From CAZOWM01 sp964583615 (GTDB taxonomy: Bacteria > Spirochaetota > B62-G9 > DRHN01): DNA of 64,000 nucleotides. The stretch is from positions 39,369 to 103,368 of the forward strand of contig CAZOWM010000005.1 in assembly GCA_964583615.1 (NCBI GenBank), given 5' to 3'. How positions within the stretch are numbered: the first letter of the stretch is position 1; each line of letters begins with the position of its first letter. The notes beneath the pieces are model-generated. The model had not been told where the DNA came from, did not search any database, and saw nothing but the letters and a program-made list of their open reading frames with translations. Position numbers and translations under genes: made by a program. This document shows positions 44,861-52,979 of this stretch, piece by piece.

Positions 44861-45424
44861 ATGATTCCTGTTGTTCTCGATCAACTGCTGTTTTCAAACA
44901 TGGGATTTGTCGTGCTTCTCAAGGGAGAAGGCGACGATCGGGTACTGCCGATATTCATCGGTACAGTGGAGGCCAGGGCTATTGCTCTTTACAACAACAA
45001 GGTGAAAGTACCGCGTCCCCTGACCCACGATCTCATGAAAAACCTGCTTGATTTCATGGAGTGCAATATAAAAAGAATAGAGGTCCACGCTCTTCGGGAG
45101 GGTACGTTTATTGCGCGGTTGATAATTGAAAGGGAGGGGGTGGAGTCGGAGATCGATTCCCGCCCGAGTGATGCAATTGCCCTTGCGCTTCTTACGTCCG
45201 TACCCATGTATGTTGATGAGAAGGTCATGGATGAGGCAGGCAGGGTCATGGAAGGCTTTGAACTGGAAAAGGAAAAGAAAACTGCGGAACAGGAAAATAA
45301 CCTTTCCCCTCTCGATGTGCTGAAAAAAGATCTCCAAGATGCAGTCGAGGAAGAACGATACGAGGATGCTGCGCGTATCAAGAAAGAGATAGACCGCATA
45401 GAGAATGAGCACTCCGATAACTGA
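44861..45424 (+). CDS. Bifunctional nuclease (BFN) domain protein with a UVR motif
   Basis: 187 residues. Residues 1-130 form the BFN (DUF151) domain: LDQLLFSNMGFVVLL, LPIFIGTVEARAIAL, RPLTHDLM and SRPSDAIALAL. The C-terminal segment LDVLKKDLQDAVEEERYEDA is a UVR/UvrB-C helical motif found in the same combination in other bacteria. Some BFN proteins have RNase and DNase activity; the role in bacteria is unclear. An upstream in-frame ATG at 44801 is less likely than the ATG at 44861 (GGAA upstream). It overlaps or abuts the aldo/keto reductase gene. Confidence 0.9.
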   Translation: MIPVVLDQLLFSNMGFVVLLKGEGDDRVLPIFIGTVEARAIALYNNKVKVPRPLTHDLMKNLLDFMECNIKRIEVHALREGTFIARLIIEREGVESEIDSRPSDAIALALLTSVPMYVDEKVMDEAGRVMEGFELEKEKKTAEQENNLSPLDVLKKDLQDAVEEERYEDAARIKKEIDRIENEHSDN

Positions 45425-45434
45425 CAATCCCATA

Positions 45435-46256
45435 ATGAAATATGAACAACTTTTTGATGGAAAACCTCTGCCCGTCCTGGGTCTGGGCACGTGGAACATC
45501 GGCGGGGGAATGGTTGCCGACCGTTCCATGGATGAGGAATATGTGCAGGTGATACGGTCTGCCATACAGATGGGATACAGGCTTATAGACACGGCACAAA
45601 TGTACGGAGACGGACACACGGAAGAGCTCGTGGGGAGAGCGATCAAAATCTTCAGAAGAGAAGATATTTTTATCACGACAAAGGTCTGGAGCTCAAACCT
45701 GCGGTCCAAATCCGTGGTGAAAAATATCGAAATGAGTCTCAAAAGACTCGGTACAGATTACGTTGATCTCTATCTCATACATTGGCCGAATCCGGCTATT
45801 CCTCTCGAGGATACGTACAAGGCTTTTAATGATCTGGTGAAGAACAGGACCGTCCATTACGTCGGAGTAAGCAATTTCAACATCAAACAGCTTGCACACG
45901 CACAAAAACTCTCTGATGTACCGATTGCAACGAATCAGGTGGAATACAATGTGCTGCGAAGAGAGCCCGAAAGAAATGGAGTGCTGAAATACTGCCAGAA
46001 GCACAGAATCATCCTCACTGCATATGAACCATTCGGGAAAGGTGCGGTTCTGCGAAATACGGATCTCCGGCGTATTGCGGAGAAATTTGGAACCACGTCT
46101 GCACAGCTTGCAATTTACTGGCTTATACGGAAAAGCAAAGTCATCACGATTCCGAAATCCTCAAATATCGACCACCTTCGTGAAAACATGGAGACACTTG
46201 ACAAAAATTTCGGTGATAGTTGCCTCGAAAACCTGAACCGCCTCGAACACGTGTGA
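45435..46256 (+). CDS. Aldo/keto reductase
   Basis: 273 residues. The catalytic tetrad is visible: D52 and Y57 in DTAQMYGDG, K83 in TTKVW, and H116 in LIHWPNP; the NAD(P)H site includes IPKSSN near the C-terminus. It reduces aldehydes or ketones, with the substrate unpredictable. The ATG at 45435 gives the usual family N-terminus; an upstream ATG at 45405 would overlap the nuclease gene by 20 bp. Neither has a clear ribosome-binding site. Confidence 0.93.
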   Translation: MKYEQLFDGKPLPVLGLGTWNIGGGMVADRSMDEEYVQVIRSAIQMGYRLIDTAQMYGDGHTEELVGRAIKIFRREDIFITTKVWSSNLRSKSVVKNIEMSLKRLGTDYVDLYLIHWPNPAIPLEDTYKAFNDLVKNRTVHYVGVSNFNIKQLAHAQKLSDVPIATNQVEYNVLRREPERNGVLKYCQKHRIILTAYEPFGKGAVLRNTDLRRIAEKFGTTSAQLAIYWLIRKSKVITIPKSSNIDHLRENMETLDKNFGDSCLENLNRLEHV

Positions 46257-46277
46257 TTCCCGTCTTCCATGTACGGT

Positions 46278-46577
46278 TTACCCGATGCACTTTTTATAAA
46301 TCTTTCTCAAGACCCTCACGTCATCGAGTGGAGTATATTCATCAACGTTTGAATAATGTATGATGTTTCCCCTTTTTGAAAATGTCGGTTTCAGCAGATC
46401 GATCACACGATAGACATAGTGCTCTTCTTTTTCCGGAGTGAGAGGGTTCGTCTGTTTCTGAACCTTGATCAATTTTCCATTGACAAATTTCTTCATTTCT
46501 CTGAGAGCAACGTACTGAGCTTTTCCAGTTGGAAGATAGTAAAATGAGTATACGTCCTTCGACACGATGTATTCCAT
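46278..46577 (-). CDS. Hypothetical protein
   Basis: 99 residues, basic, without signal peptide or membrane segment. It reads as a single small alpha/beta domain with YSFYYLPTGKAQYVALREMKKFVNG and a C-terminal RVLRKIYKKCIG. Convergent to the aldo/keto reductase, 21 bp apart. Family not recognised. Confidence 0.6.
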   Translation of the reverse strand: MEYIVSKDVYSFYYLPTGKAQYVALREMKKFVNGKLIKVQKQTNPLTPEKEEHYVYRVIDLLKPTFSKRGNIIHYSNVDEYTPLDDVRVLRKIYKKCIG

Positions 46578-46659
46578 TCTATCAGCAAGGTTGCATCCGA
46601 ATTTAGAATATCACAGGTTTTCGTTTTTTCAATAAAAGAAAAAGAGCACCGAATATGAT

Positions 46660-46687
46660 TTGCAAAACAAGTCCTGAAGTATATAAT
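46660..46687 (+). promoter_or_regulatory. Sigma-70-type promoter
   Basis: TTGCAA (46660-46665), 16-bp spacer, TATAAT (46682-46687). Transcription near 46694 fits the start codon at 46718 and rules out earlier in-frame starts. Confidence 0.65.
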
Positions 46688-46717
46688 ATGTATACAAACT
46701 TACAGGATTGTAATGGC

Positions 46718-46963
46718 ATGACAGACGTTTTTGAGGAATGGTTCAGACGTATAGAACTGAGGTTAAAATACGAACTCCCCGCCGACTATTATGAAAAAAC
46801 GATGGAAATCATGCTCTCTGAGCTCAAATTGCTATACGAGGAGGAGAGCGGACGGCAAAATAAAAAGAACGATAATGGTAAAAAGAACACAATTCACCGG
46901 GATGGAATAAAAATCATTAACGATATATACAAGTCTGGGACGGCATCTCGACAAAAAAAATGA
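46718..46963 (+). CDS. Small hypothetical protein
   Basis: 81 residues: an amphipathic acidic helix (MTDVFEEWFRRIELRLKYEL), then a very basic, lysine/asparagine-rich linker and a C-terminal KIINDIYKSGTASRQKK. AGGA lies about 11 nt before the ATG. It is convergent to the next gene. Family not recognised; the charge pattern could suit a nucleic-acid or protein partner. Confidence 0.55.
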   Translation: MTDVFEEWFRRIELRLKYELPADYYEKTMEIMLSELKLLYEEESGRQNKKNDNGKKNTIHRDGIKIINDIYKSGTASRQKK

Positions 46964-46969
46964 TGTAGA

Positions 46970-47569
46970 TCATCTCTTCTCTTCTTGTTGTGTGAAAGAG
47001 AGGGGGTTTGCATTGAGGAGTGTGTGTACTGCTCCTCTCAGGTGTGCCTGAAGTTTTTCTCTCCGCCTGAATGCTTTTGCTGCAGACTCGAGTTCATGTT
47101 TCACGAGCAGAGTAATTTTCATCTGAGCTTCGGACAGATTTTTCAAATCAGAAATTTCTTTTTTTATCTTTTTCACTTCCCGATAGGCATGCGTCCTGTA
47201 CATGAACAATATCTTTTCAGCCTGTTCCATTGACTTTTTCAGTTTTTCCATTTTTTGCGCGCTGCTGGCTGTCTGGTTGCAGGCGAGGAGCACATTGAAT
47301 AAGCTTGCAAGTTCGAAATGTCTCAAACGTATCCACTTTGCCCGGTGAAAGTGTCTTTCTAGAACGTTCTGTATCTTTTTCTTGAGGGGAGCACAGAGCG
47401 CGTAAAACAATCCGTCCGAAATTATTCTCATCCCCTTACTCTGCAACATGATTCTCCTATTATCCGTTTCCAACGTTATCTCCATGTGAATATGCGGTTC
47501 CGTTAGTTCCGACCTCCTTTTGTTCGAGGATGCTGATTTCAACAATCGTATGTATAAAGTATAACTCAA
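46970..47569 (-). CDS. Hypothetical helical protein
   Basis: Up to 199 residues, highly basic and mostly helical: AQKMEKLKKSMEQAEKILFM and a following segment form coiled-coil-like helices, then a Lys/Arg-rich HLRGAVHTLL tail. The upstream codon is a TTG at 47569 that lies inside a TATACT-like promoter, so an internal ATG at 47485 is a likelier start. A GGAGG within the frame is too far from either. Family not recognised. Confidence 0.5.
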   Translation of the reverse strand: MSYTLYIRLLKSASSNKRRSELTEPHIHMEITLETDNRRIMLQSKGMRIISDGLFYALCAPLKKKIQNVLERHFHRAKWIRLRHFELASLFNVLLACNQTASSAQKMEKLKKSMEQAEKILFMYRTHAYREVKKIKKEISDLKNLSEAQMKITLLVKHELESAAKAFRRREKLQAHLRGAVHTLLNANPLSFTQQEEKR

Positions 47570-47662
47570 TTAGGTAAAAAATATCCATATTTTCAAGAGT
47601 TTCTGTTTTCTTCAATTACATCGGGTGAGCAAAAGAAAAAAAGGAACACGGGAGATGAGGGG

Positions 47663-47744
47663 GGTAACAATTTCACGAAGGACGTGAGAATACATACACA
47701 TTCACTTCACTTTTCAACTTTTCATGTGAAGAAAAATTGTTACC
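47663..47744. repeat. Long inverted repeat with internal hairpins
   Basis: GGTAACAATTT (47663-47673) and AAATTGTTACC (47734-47744) are perfect 11-bp inverted repeats around a 60-bp centre. The centre holds two more stems: CACG/CGTG near 47674-47685, and CTTCAC/GTGAAG near 47705-47731. The right arm overlaps the last codons of the coiled-coil gene. This could be a terminator, a protein-binding site or a folded RNA. Confidence 0.55.
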
Positions 47745-47937
47745 TTTGCTTGCCGATCTCATTTTCAAGATGCTTGATATCTTCTTCGAGCTCGTCGATT
47801 TCCGTTTCCCTTTTCACGTCGTCACCGGAAGATTGTACAGTCGCACAGTAGGCTTTTGAGCGTTGTTTTATAAGTTCATCGAGCCGCTTGACTTTTTCTT
47901 CTAACTCGTCTTTTAATTCATCGATCTTTTGTGACAT
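47740..47937 (-). CDS. Small coiled-coil protein
   Basis: 65 residues, nearly all heptad-like helix (IDELKDELEEKVKRLDELIK, then DELEEDIKHLENEIGKQR) with one Cys. AAGGGGGTAAAGGGAA precedes the ATG, a strong site. It is divergent from the zinc-ribbon coiled-coil gene. Function unknown. Confidence 0.7.
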   Translation of the reverse strand: MSQKIDELKDELEEKVKRLDELIKQRSKAYCATVQSSGDDVKRETEIDELEEDIKHLENEIGKQR

Positions 47938-48052
47938 TTCCCTTTACCCCCTTAAAGATATACGTTTCCTCTGGCAATGCCCGATTTTAACACAGAACGA
48001 AGAGTGAGACAACAGGAAAAATATTTCGAAGATTTGATTAGAGATAGGACGC

Positions 48053-48081
48053 TTTACTTTTTCCTTCCAAACGTGTATATT
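48053..48081 (+). promoter_or_regulatory. Sigma-70-type promoter of the zinc-ribbon gene
   Basis: TTTACT (48053-48058), 17-bp spacer, TATATT (48076-48081). It excludes the in-frame start at 47977 and supports the ATG at 48118. Confidence 0.5.
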
Positions 48082-48117
48082 TTAGCGTGGATTGAATTTA
48101 CAGACAGAGTGAAAAAA

Positions 48118-48870
48118 ATGACGGAAAACAAGATAATGCAGGAAGTGTTTGAAAAATTGAAGGAACTTCAAGGTATTCTTATGGAAGAGTTCGAAATTGA
48201 AGCGGATATCGAAAATATCCCAAAAGAGCTCAATACCCTTAAAAGAAGATTTCAACGGGTCGAGAGATCGATAAAGGAAAATGACCAGAATTTGACCCGT
48301 CAGGAAGGAAATGTAAAAAGACTGGAAAAAGAAAAAGAAGAATTGAACAGCAACAAGAAAAAATATGAGGGACAGATCTCTTTGATAAAGACGCAACGCG
48401 AGTATGAGGCAATTACGAGTGAAATCGCACAGATCCAGGAAAAACTCGAAGCCATCAATGAAGAACAGGCAAATGCGCTCGCGGAAATAGATGAAATGAA
48501 AAAAGGCCTTGAGGAACAGAAAGAGCTGCACGCAGAGCTCAAGACCACTATTGAAGGGCTGGAAAAGGATGTGAAGAAGGGACTTGGCGACAAGGGGAAA
48601 GAGTTGGAAAAGTGCATGAAAAAGAAGGAGAAAATATCGGCCGGTCTGGATGAGGAAATCGTCTACAAATTCGAAAAGATAGTCAAGAAAAAAGACGGTA
48701 TTGGAATCGTGTCGATCAGAAACAATGTGTGCATGGGGTGCAACATGATTTTGCCCCCTCAGTTCGTAAACGATGTGAGGAGGGAGGAGAGGATTATCTT
48801 CTGTCCGAACTGTTCGAGAATCCTGTATTTCTTCGATGAAAAGCCGGAAGACGATGAGCTTGTACTCTAG
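48118..48870 (+). CDS. Coiled-coil protein with C-terminal C4 zinc ribbon (COG1579 type)
   Basis: 250 residues. Residues 20-180 are a long antiparallel coiled coil (LNSNKKKYEGQISLIKTQRE, then YEAITSEIAQIQEKLE). The C-terminus has CMGC and CPNC pairs of a zinc ribbon ending in RILYFFDE. Family members are widespread and often precede RNase H and rnpB, exactly as here. Function is uncertain; a role in secretion or nucleic-acid metabolism has been proposed. Confidence 0.9.
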   Translation: MTENKIMQEVFEKLKELQGILMEEFEIEADIENIPKELNTLKRRFQRVERSIKENDQNLTRQEGNVKRLEKEKEELNSNKKKYEGQISLIKTQREYEAITSEIAQIQEKLEAINEEQANALAEIDEMKKGLEEQKELHAELKTTIEGLEKDVKKGLGDKGKELEKCMKKKEKISAGLDEEIVYKFEKIVKKKDGIGIVSIRNNVCMGCNMILPPQFVNDVRREERIIFCPNCSRILYFFDEKPEDDELVL

Positions 48871-48882
48871 TTTGGAGACGAA

Positions 48883-49371
48883 GTGGAGGTGATACGAACA
48901 GTATATATCGACGGCGGTTCGAGGGGGAACCCGGGTGAAAGCGCGATAGGATATATAGTACTCGATGATTGCGGGAATGAGATTTTCAGGAAGGGAAGGA
49001 GAATCGGAGTTCAAACAAACAATTATGCAGAGTACAGCTCCCTCATAGAGGCTCTTATCTATCTACAACGAAACCATGAAGAAAACACTCGCAAAGAAAT
49101 CGTCATCAATTCAGACAGTGAGTTGCTTGTAAACCAGATCAACAACCACTACAAAGTGAAAAGTGAAAACCTTCTTCCGCTCTTTCATAAGGCTCAAAAA
49201 CTGCTTGAAGTTCTCCCAAATGTGCGCATACAATATATCAGGAGGGAACAAAACAGAACAGCCGATTGGATTGTCAACAGGATTCTTGACAACAAACCGT
49301 ACAGACCTGTAGATCGGTCGCAGGTTGGGCGTTCTTACGGAACGGCCCCTGAGGAAAGTCCGGGCTCCTAA
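48883..49371 (+). CDS. RNase H-like ribonuclease HI overlapping rnpB
   Basis: 162 residues. The active-site carboxylates are present: D in YIDGGSRGNPG, E in NNYAEYSSLIEAL and D in INSDSELLV. The family degrades RNA in RNA-DNA hybrids. The enzyme should end near residue 138 (ADWIVNRILDNKPYR); the remaining ~24 codons, up to the stop at 49371, are read from the 5' part of the RNase P RNA gene. The GTG start has GGAG at 5-6 nt. Confidence 0.92.
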   Translation: MEVIRTVYIDGGSRGNPGESAIGYIVLDDCGNEIFRKGRRIGVQTNNYAEYSSLIEALIYLQRNHEENTRKEIVINSDSELLVNQINNHYKVKSENLLPLFHKAQKLLEVLPNVRIQYIRREQNRTADWIVNRILDNKPYRPVDRSQVGRSYGTAPEESPGS

Positions 49372-49654
49372 AGGGCATGGCGCTGGGTAACACCCAGGAG
49401 GAGCAATCCTACGGAAAGTGCCACAGAAAACAAACCGCCCCGCGCGTTTTCCGGGGTAAGGGTGAAAAGGTGAGGTAAGAGCTCACCGCCTGAGGTGGTG
49501 ACACCTCAGAGGCTGGTAAACCCCGCCAGGAGCAAGGCCGAATAGATTGGCGCAAAGTGACCCGCTTCCGCCATATGGGTGGGCCGCATGATGCTGGTAA
49601 GCACAAAAGATAGATGACCGTTTAAACAGAACCCGGCTTACTACAGGTCTGTAC
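49299..49654 (+). ncRNA. rnpB: RNase P RNA (class A)
   Basis: 356 nt. P1 is a perfect 14-bp helix: 49299-49312 with 49641-49654. The conserved core GAGGAAAGTCCGGGC (near 49353) and the 3' core with AGATAGATGACCG, ACAGAACCCGGCTTA are canonical for the RNA that removes tRNA 5' leaders. A T-rich tail (TTTTCTTTTTTT) follows and can terminate. The first 73 nt lie inside the RNase H reading frame on the same strand. No separate promoter is clear, so the RNA may be processed from the rnhA message. Confidence 0.97.
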
Positions 49655-49712
49655 TTTTCTTTTTTTCACACTGCACAGAATACCGTCATTGATTCGAAAA
49701 CAAGGATTACAA

Positions 49713-50684
49713 ATGCGAAAATTTTTTCATGAATACGAACTTGAAAAAGATATCCCTTTCCAAAAGATAGACCTAAGTTCTGCGGGATTTTCCGTGGAAT
49801 ACTACTGTACGGATGAGGTGGATTCCGGAGGCGATACCAGGATTTATATTTCATATCCTCCGATATTTATCCATGAAAAGGGGCGTTACAGAATCGTGCT
49901 TGGGAAAAAATATGTCGGCTTTCTTGTTAAGAGAAAAAACGATGTGCCCTTTGGTCTCATAATAAAAAGGAAAGGCGACGACTACCAATTTTTTACCCAT
50001 CTCCTGTACCTCAAGAAGGATATGCAGGGGTACAATGTTGTAGAGAAATCCATTGCAGTGAAAAAAATGTACGATATGAAAGGTGAAACGGATTTTCGTC
50101 TTCTCGATTTTCTCGGCATCCCCAAGCGGGGTGAATATGTGGATCGATACCTTCAGCTCTACGGAGCGTGTGATGAAATGAAGTATCTGCTCGTACGGGG
50201 TGAGTTGCATGAGAACACTGCATTCGAAATAATCAAATTTAAAAAGAGCATGTGGATGGATCTTGCAATCTTTCTCAATGATATCGCCCTTGGTACAAAG
50301 AAAAAGAACCTCATATGCGCGATGCTCCGTGAGGTTGTGGGAGATGATCAGACGAGACTCAGGCAAATTATCAATAACGCTGAGGTGAGCAAGATAAAAG
50401 GATTGCCGATCGATCCTCTTCACAGGGGTGAACGAATATTTCGTTTCATCGAAGAGCTTCGATATCCCGTTATAAGCAGTTACCGTAAGCGTTTTAACGA
50501 AAAACTGAAGGCTGTTGGCATACAAAAGGATTTCCACCTGATACTGCCGAAGGATTTTGAGACATGGGATTTCAAGGTTACAGTCAGTTTTTCGTCTGCA
50601 GAGGAGCTAAAGAGGAACGTGGACAAGTTGAAGAACTATGCGGATACAAAAGCATTCTCAGATCTTATGAAAATGCGCGGCTAA
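49713..50684 (+). CDS. Hypothetical protein, possibly ParB-like
   Basis: 323 residues from the ATG with AGGA 8 nt upstream; an in-frame TTG at 49689 is unlikely. Residues 150-230 contain a helical stretch (ENTAFEIIKFKKSMWMDL, then IALGTKKKNLICAMLREVV) that resembles the helical middle part of ParB-like proteins of some spirochaetes and deltaproteobacteria, where nearly the same helices follow a ParB-type start. The N-terminal 120 residues are beta-rich. The similarity is weak. Confidence 0.6.
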   Translation: MRKFFHEYELEKDIPFQKIDLSSAGFSVEYYCTDEVDSGGDTRIYISYPPIFIHEKGRYRIVLGKKYVGFLVKRKNDVPFGLIIKRKGDDYQFFTHLLYLKKDMQGYNVVEKSIAVKKMYDMKGETDFRLLDFLGIPKRGEYVDRYLQLYGACDEMKYLLVRGELHENTAFEIIKFKKSMWMDLAIFLNDIALGTKKKNLICAMLREVVGDDQTRLRQIINNAEVSKIKGLPIDPLHRGERIFRFIEELRYPVISSYRKRFNEKLKAVGIQKDFHLILPKDFETWDFKVTVSFSSAEELKRNVDKLKNYADTKAFSDLMKMRG

Positions 50685-50710
50685 ATCGTCTTTGTGAAAG
50701 GGAAACCGAC

Positions 50711-51064
50711 TTACCGTTTGTCTTTCTTCAGGTTCTCTTCAATAATGCGGAGCAGTTCCCTGAGGTCGGTTTTTACTTCTTCAATGAAACTGCTGATATT
50801 AGGATCCGTTTTTCCGAGAAGAGCGCCCCAGAGTACTTTCTTTGCACCAGAAATACTGTACCCTTTTGTGTAGAGAAGATTTTTGATGTCTTTGATGATC
50901 GCAACATCTCGCGGAGAGTACATCCGGTGGCCGGCTTTATTTTTCAGAGGTTGAAGAAAGGGGAACTCCTTTTCCCAGTATCTGAGAATATGAGGTTTTA
51001 CACCTGTCTTTTCAGAAACATCTCCAATTGATTGAAAACCGATTCTATTTCGGTCTGCTTCCAA
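50711..51064 (-). CDS. MerR-family transcriptional regulator
   Basis: 117 residues. A winged helix-turn-helix (SIGDVSEKTGVKPHILRYWE, then HRMYSPRDVAIIKDIKNLLY) covers the first 80, and the rest is a dimerisation helix with no effector domain. The start is a TTG at 51064 with GAGAAG upstream. It overlaps plsY by 20 bp and is probably translated from the same message. Confidence 0.92.
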   Translation of the reverse strand: MEADRNRIGFQSIGDVSEKTGVKPHILRYWEKEFPFLQPLKNKAGHRMYSPRDVAIIKDIKNLLYTKGYSISGAKKVLWGALLGKTDPNISSFIEEVKTDLRELLRIIEENLKKDKR

Positions 51065-51659
51065 TTTTATTTTCTTCTCCGCGTATTAATCTCTTTATAT
51101 TTGACAAGTGACGTATGACGATTGCGCAGAAGAGAAGTCCAGCAAACACAACACTGTAAGGGTCTGCGCCGGCATATGTATAAAAGATTAAACAGGATAA
51201 AATAAAAATAGCTGCGGCAGAGAGCGACCCCAGAGAAACATAACGGCTCACTTTTACCACAATGAGAAACACAGCGATGGAAAAAAGCGCGGAAAAAGGG
51301 CTGATCGAGAGAGCAACCCCGAGTCCGGATCCAACCCCCTTTCCGCCCTTGAAACGAAGAAAGGGATTAAAAATATTTCCAAGAATGACCAGTATGCCGA
51401 AGATGAGGCGGTAGAGGTACGGGTCATCATAGAACAGCGGGAAGAAAAACGCGACGGCATACGCTTTTCCCGTATCTAGAACGAGAACCGCGATTCCCGT
51501 GAGCATTCCCACAGTCCGCAACACATTTGTAAATCCGATATTACCGCTTCCATATTCGCGAATATCCTTTTTGTGGAACACTTTTACGCATATGAAACCG
51601 CTCGGTATTCCACCTATGAGATATGCGAGGATACAGAGAAATATTGTTTTCATGAACAT
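51045..51659 (-). CDS. plsY: Glycerol-3-phosphate acyltransferase
   Basis: 204 residues with five or six membrane helices and the PlsY signatures IGGIPSGF, GSGNIGFTNVLR and FKGGKGVGSG, the last holding the acyl-phosphate site. It adds an acyl group to glycerol-3-phosphate in the first step of phospholipid synthesis. The ATG overlaps the der stop codon (TGATG). Confidence 0.97.
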   Translation of the reverse strand: MFMKTIFLCILAYLIGGIPSGFICVKVFHKKDIREYGSGNIGFTNVLRTVGMLTGIAVLVLDTGKAYAVAFFFPLFYDDPYLYRLIFGILVILGNIFNPFLRFKGGKGVGSGLGVALSISPFSALFSIAVFLIVVKVSRYVSLGSLSAAAIFILSCLIFYTYAGADPYSVVFAGLLFCAIVIRHLSNIKRLIRGEENKIGSRPK

Positions 51660-52966
51660 CAGTTTTTCCTCAGGATGACTTCAATGGGTACCCCTGTAAA
51701 ATCGAAAGATTTCCGAATAGAGTTTGTAATAAATTTCTTAAAATTTCTGTCATAGGTCTCAATATGACCAACGAAGAACTCGAAAACCGGAGGAGCGGAG
51801 CTTTTTTGATATCCGTATTTTATATGCGCGCCGCGCAGCTCAAAAGCACGCATAAGAGCATTGAGCTCAGCGGTTTTGATATACATGTGATAATTATTAT
51901 ACACCTTAATTATATTTTTCAATAATTTTATTTTATTATACCCGGTTTTTGCAGATAGAGGGATTACGCCGGCATACACTGCATGAGGGAAAAAATCGTA
52001 CAGGTTTCGGATAAACTCTTTCTGCTCGACATTGTGTTCTTGTGCGATATCCCACTTGTTCGCGGCAATGATCATTCCTTTTTTTTCTTTTCGAATGAGT
52101 GATGCGATTTTTTTATCCTGCATGGTGATCCCTGTTGTGGCATCAGTAATGAGAACGCAAATCGTTGATTCTCTTACCGCGTTTTCGGTTCTCACGAGAC
52201 TATAGAAATCGAGATTTTCCCTGATCCTGCTCCGTTTTCGCACTCCCGCGGTGTCAACGAGTTTCATTTCATAACCTTCGAAACTTATCGTTTCATCAAC
52301 GGAATCCCGTGTTGTCCCCGGGGTCGGGGTCACAAGTGACCGTTCGCTGTTCACGAGGAGATTGAGGAGGGATGACTTCCCCACATTTGGCCTTCCTACT
52401 ATGGCAACCCTTATGTGCTTGTTGCCTGTGTGGCGGCCCATTTTTTCACCAGTCGGTTCGAACGGCTCGTGCAGCGTTATTTGTTGCAATTTTTTTCCCA
52501 TACTGCGCATCAGTTCATCAATGTTTTTTCCCTGACGCACTGAGATAGGAAGAGGAGATTCGAGCGCGAGGTCAAAGAAGTCGTAGAATCCGTTCATTTT
52601 TTTTTCACTGTCTACTTTGTTGATGAGCCAGATATACGGTTTTCCACTTTTGCGAATGAGTTCCGCAATATCGAAATCTTCGCTGCTCAGGGAGTCGATC
52701 TCGCATAAAAAAAGAATGAGGCTTGCTTCATTGATGAGCCTATGGTTCATACGCTGTCCAAGAAGGCGAATTTCCTCCCCGCTTCTTGATATTCCTGCTG
52801 AATCTGCGATCCTGATAACAATACCGTCCACACATATGGTTTCATAGTTTATGTCTCTTGTAACCCCCGGTTCGTCGGATATTATTGCCTTCCGTTTTTT
52901 TATGATTCTGTTGAACAGAGATGATTTCCCGACATTTGGTTTTCCAATGATTGCTACGGTAAGCAT
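51659..52966 (-). CDS. der: Ribosome-associated GTPase Der (EngA)
   Basis: 435 residues from the ATG at 52966. Two GTPase domains: the first with GKPNVGKSS near residue 8 and the second with GRPNVGKSS near 191, each followed by DSAG or DTAG and NKVD or NKWD, then a KH-like domain. Der acts in 50S subunit assembly. Upstream in-frame codons to 53008 overlap ptsI; the family normally starts MLxVAIIG. Confidence 0.96.
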   Translation of the reverse strand: MLTVAIIGKPNVGKSSLFNRIIKKRKAIISDEPGVTRDINYETICVDGIVIRIADSAGISRSGEEIRLLGQRMNHRLINEASLILFLCEIDSLSSEDFDIAELIRKSGKPYIWLINKVDSEKKMNGFYDFFDLALESPLPISVRQGKNIDELMRSMGKKLQQITLHEPFEPTGEKMGRHTGNKHIRVAIVGRPNVGKSSLLNLLVNSERSLVTPTPGTTRDSVDETISFEGYEMKLVDTAGVRKRSRIRENLDFYSLVRTENAVRESTICVLITDATTGITMQDKKIASLIRKEKKGMIIAANKWDIAQEHNVEQKEFIRNLYDFFPHAVYAGVIPLSAKTGYNKIKLLKNIIKVYNNYHMYIKTAELNALMRAFELRGAHIKYGYQKSSAPPVFEFFVGHIETYDRNFKKFITNSIRKSFDFTGVPIEVILRKN

Positions 52967-52979
52967 GGGTGCGGATGGT

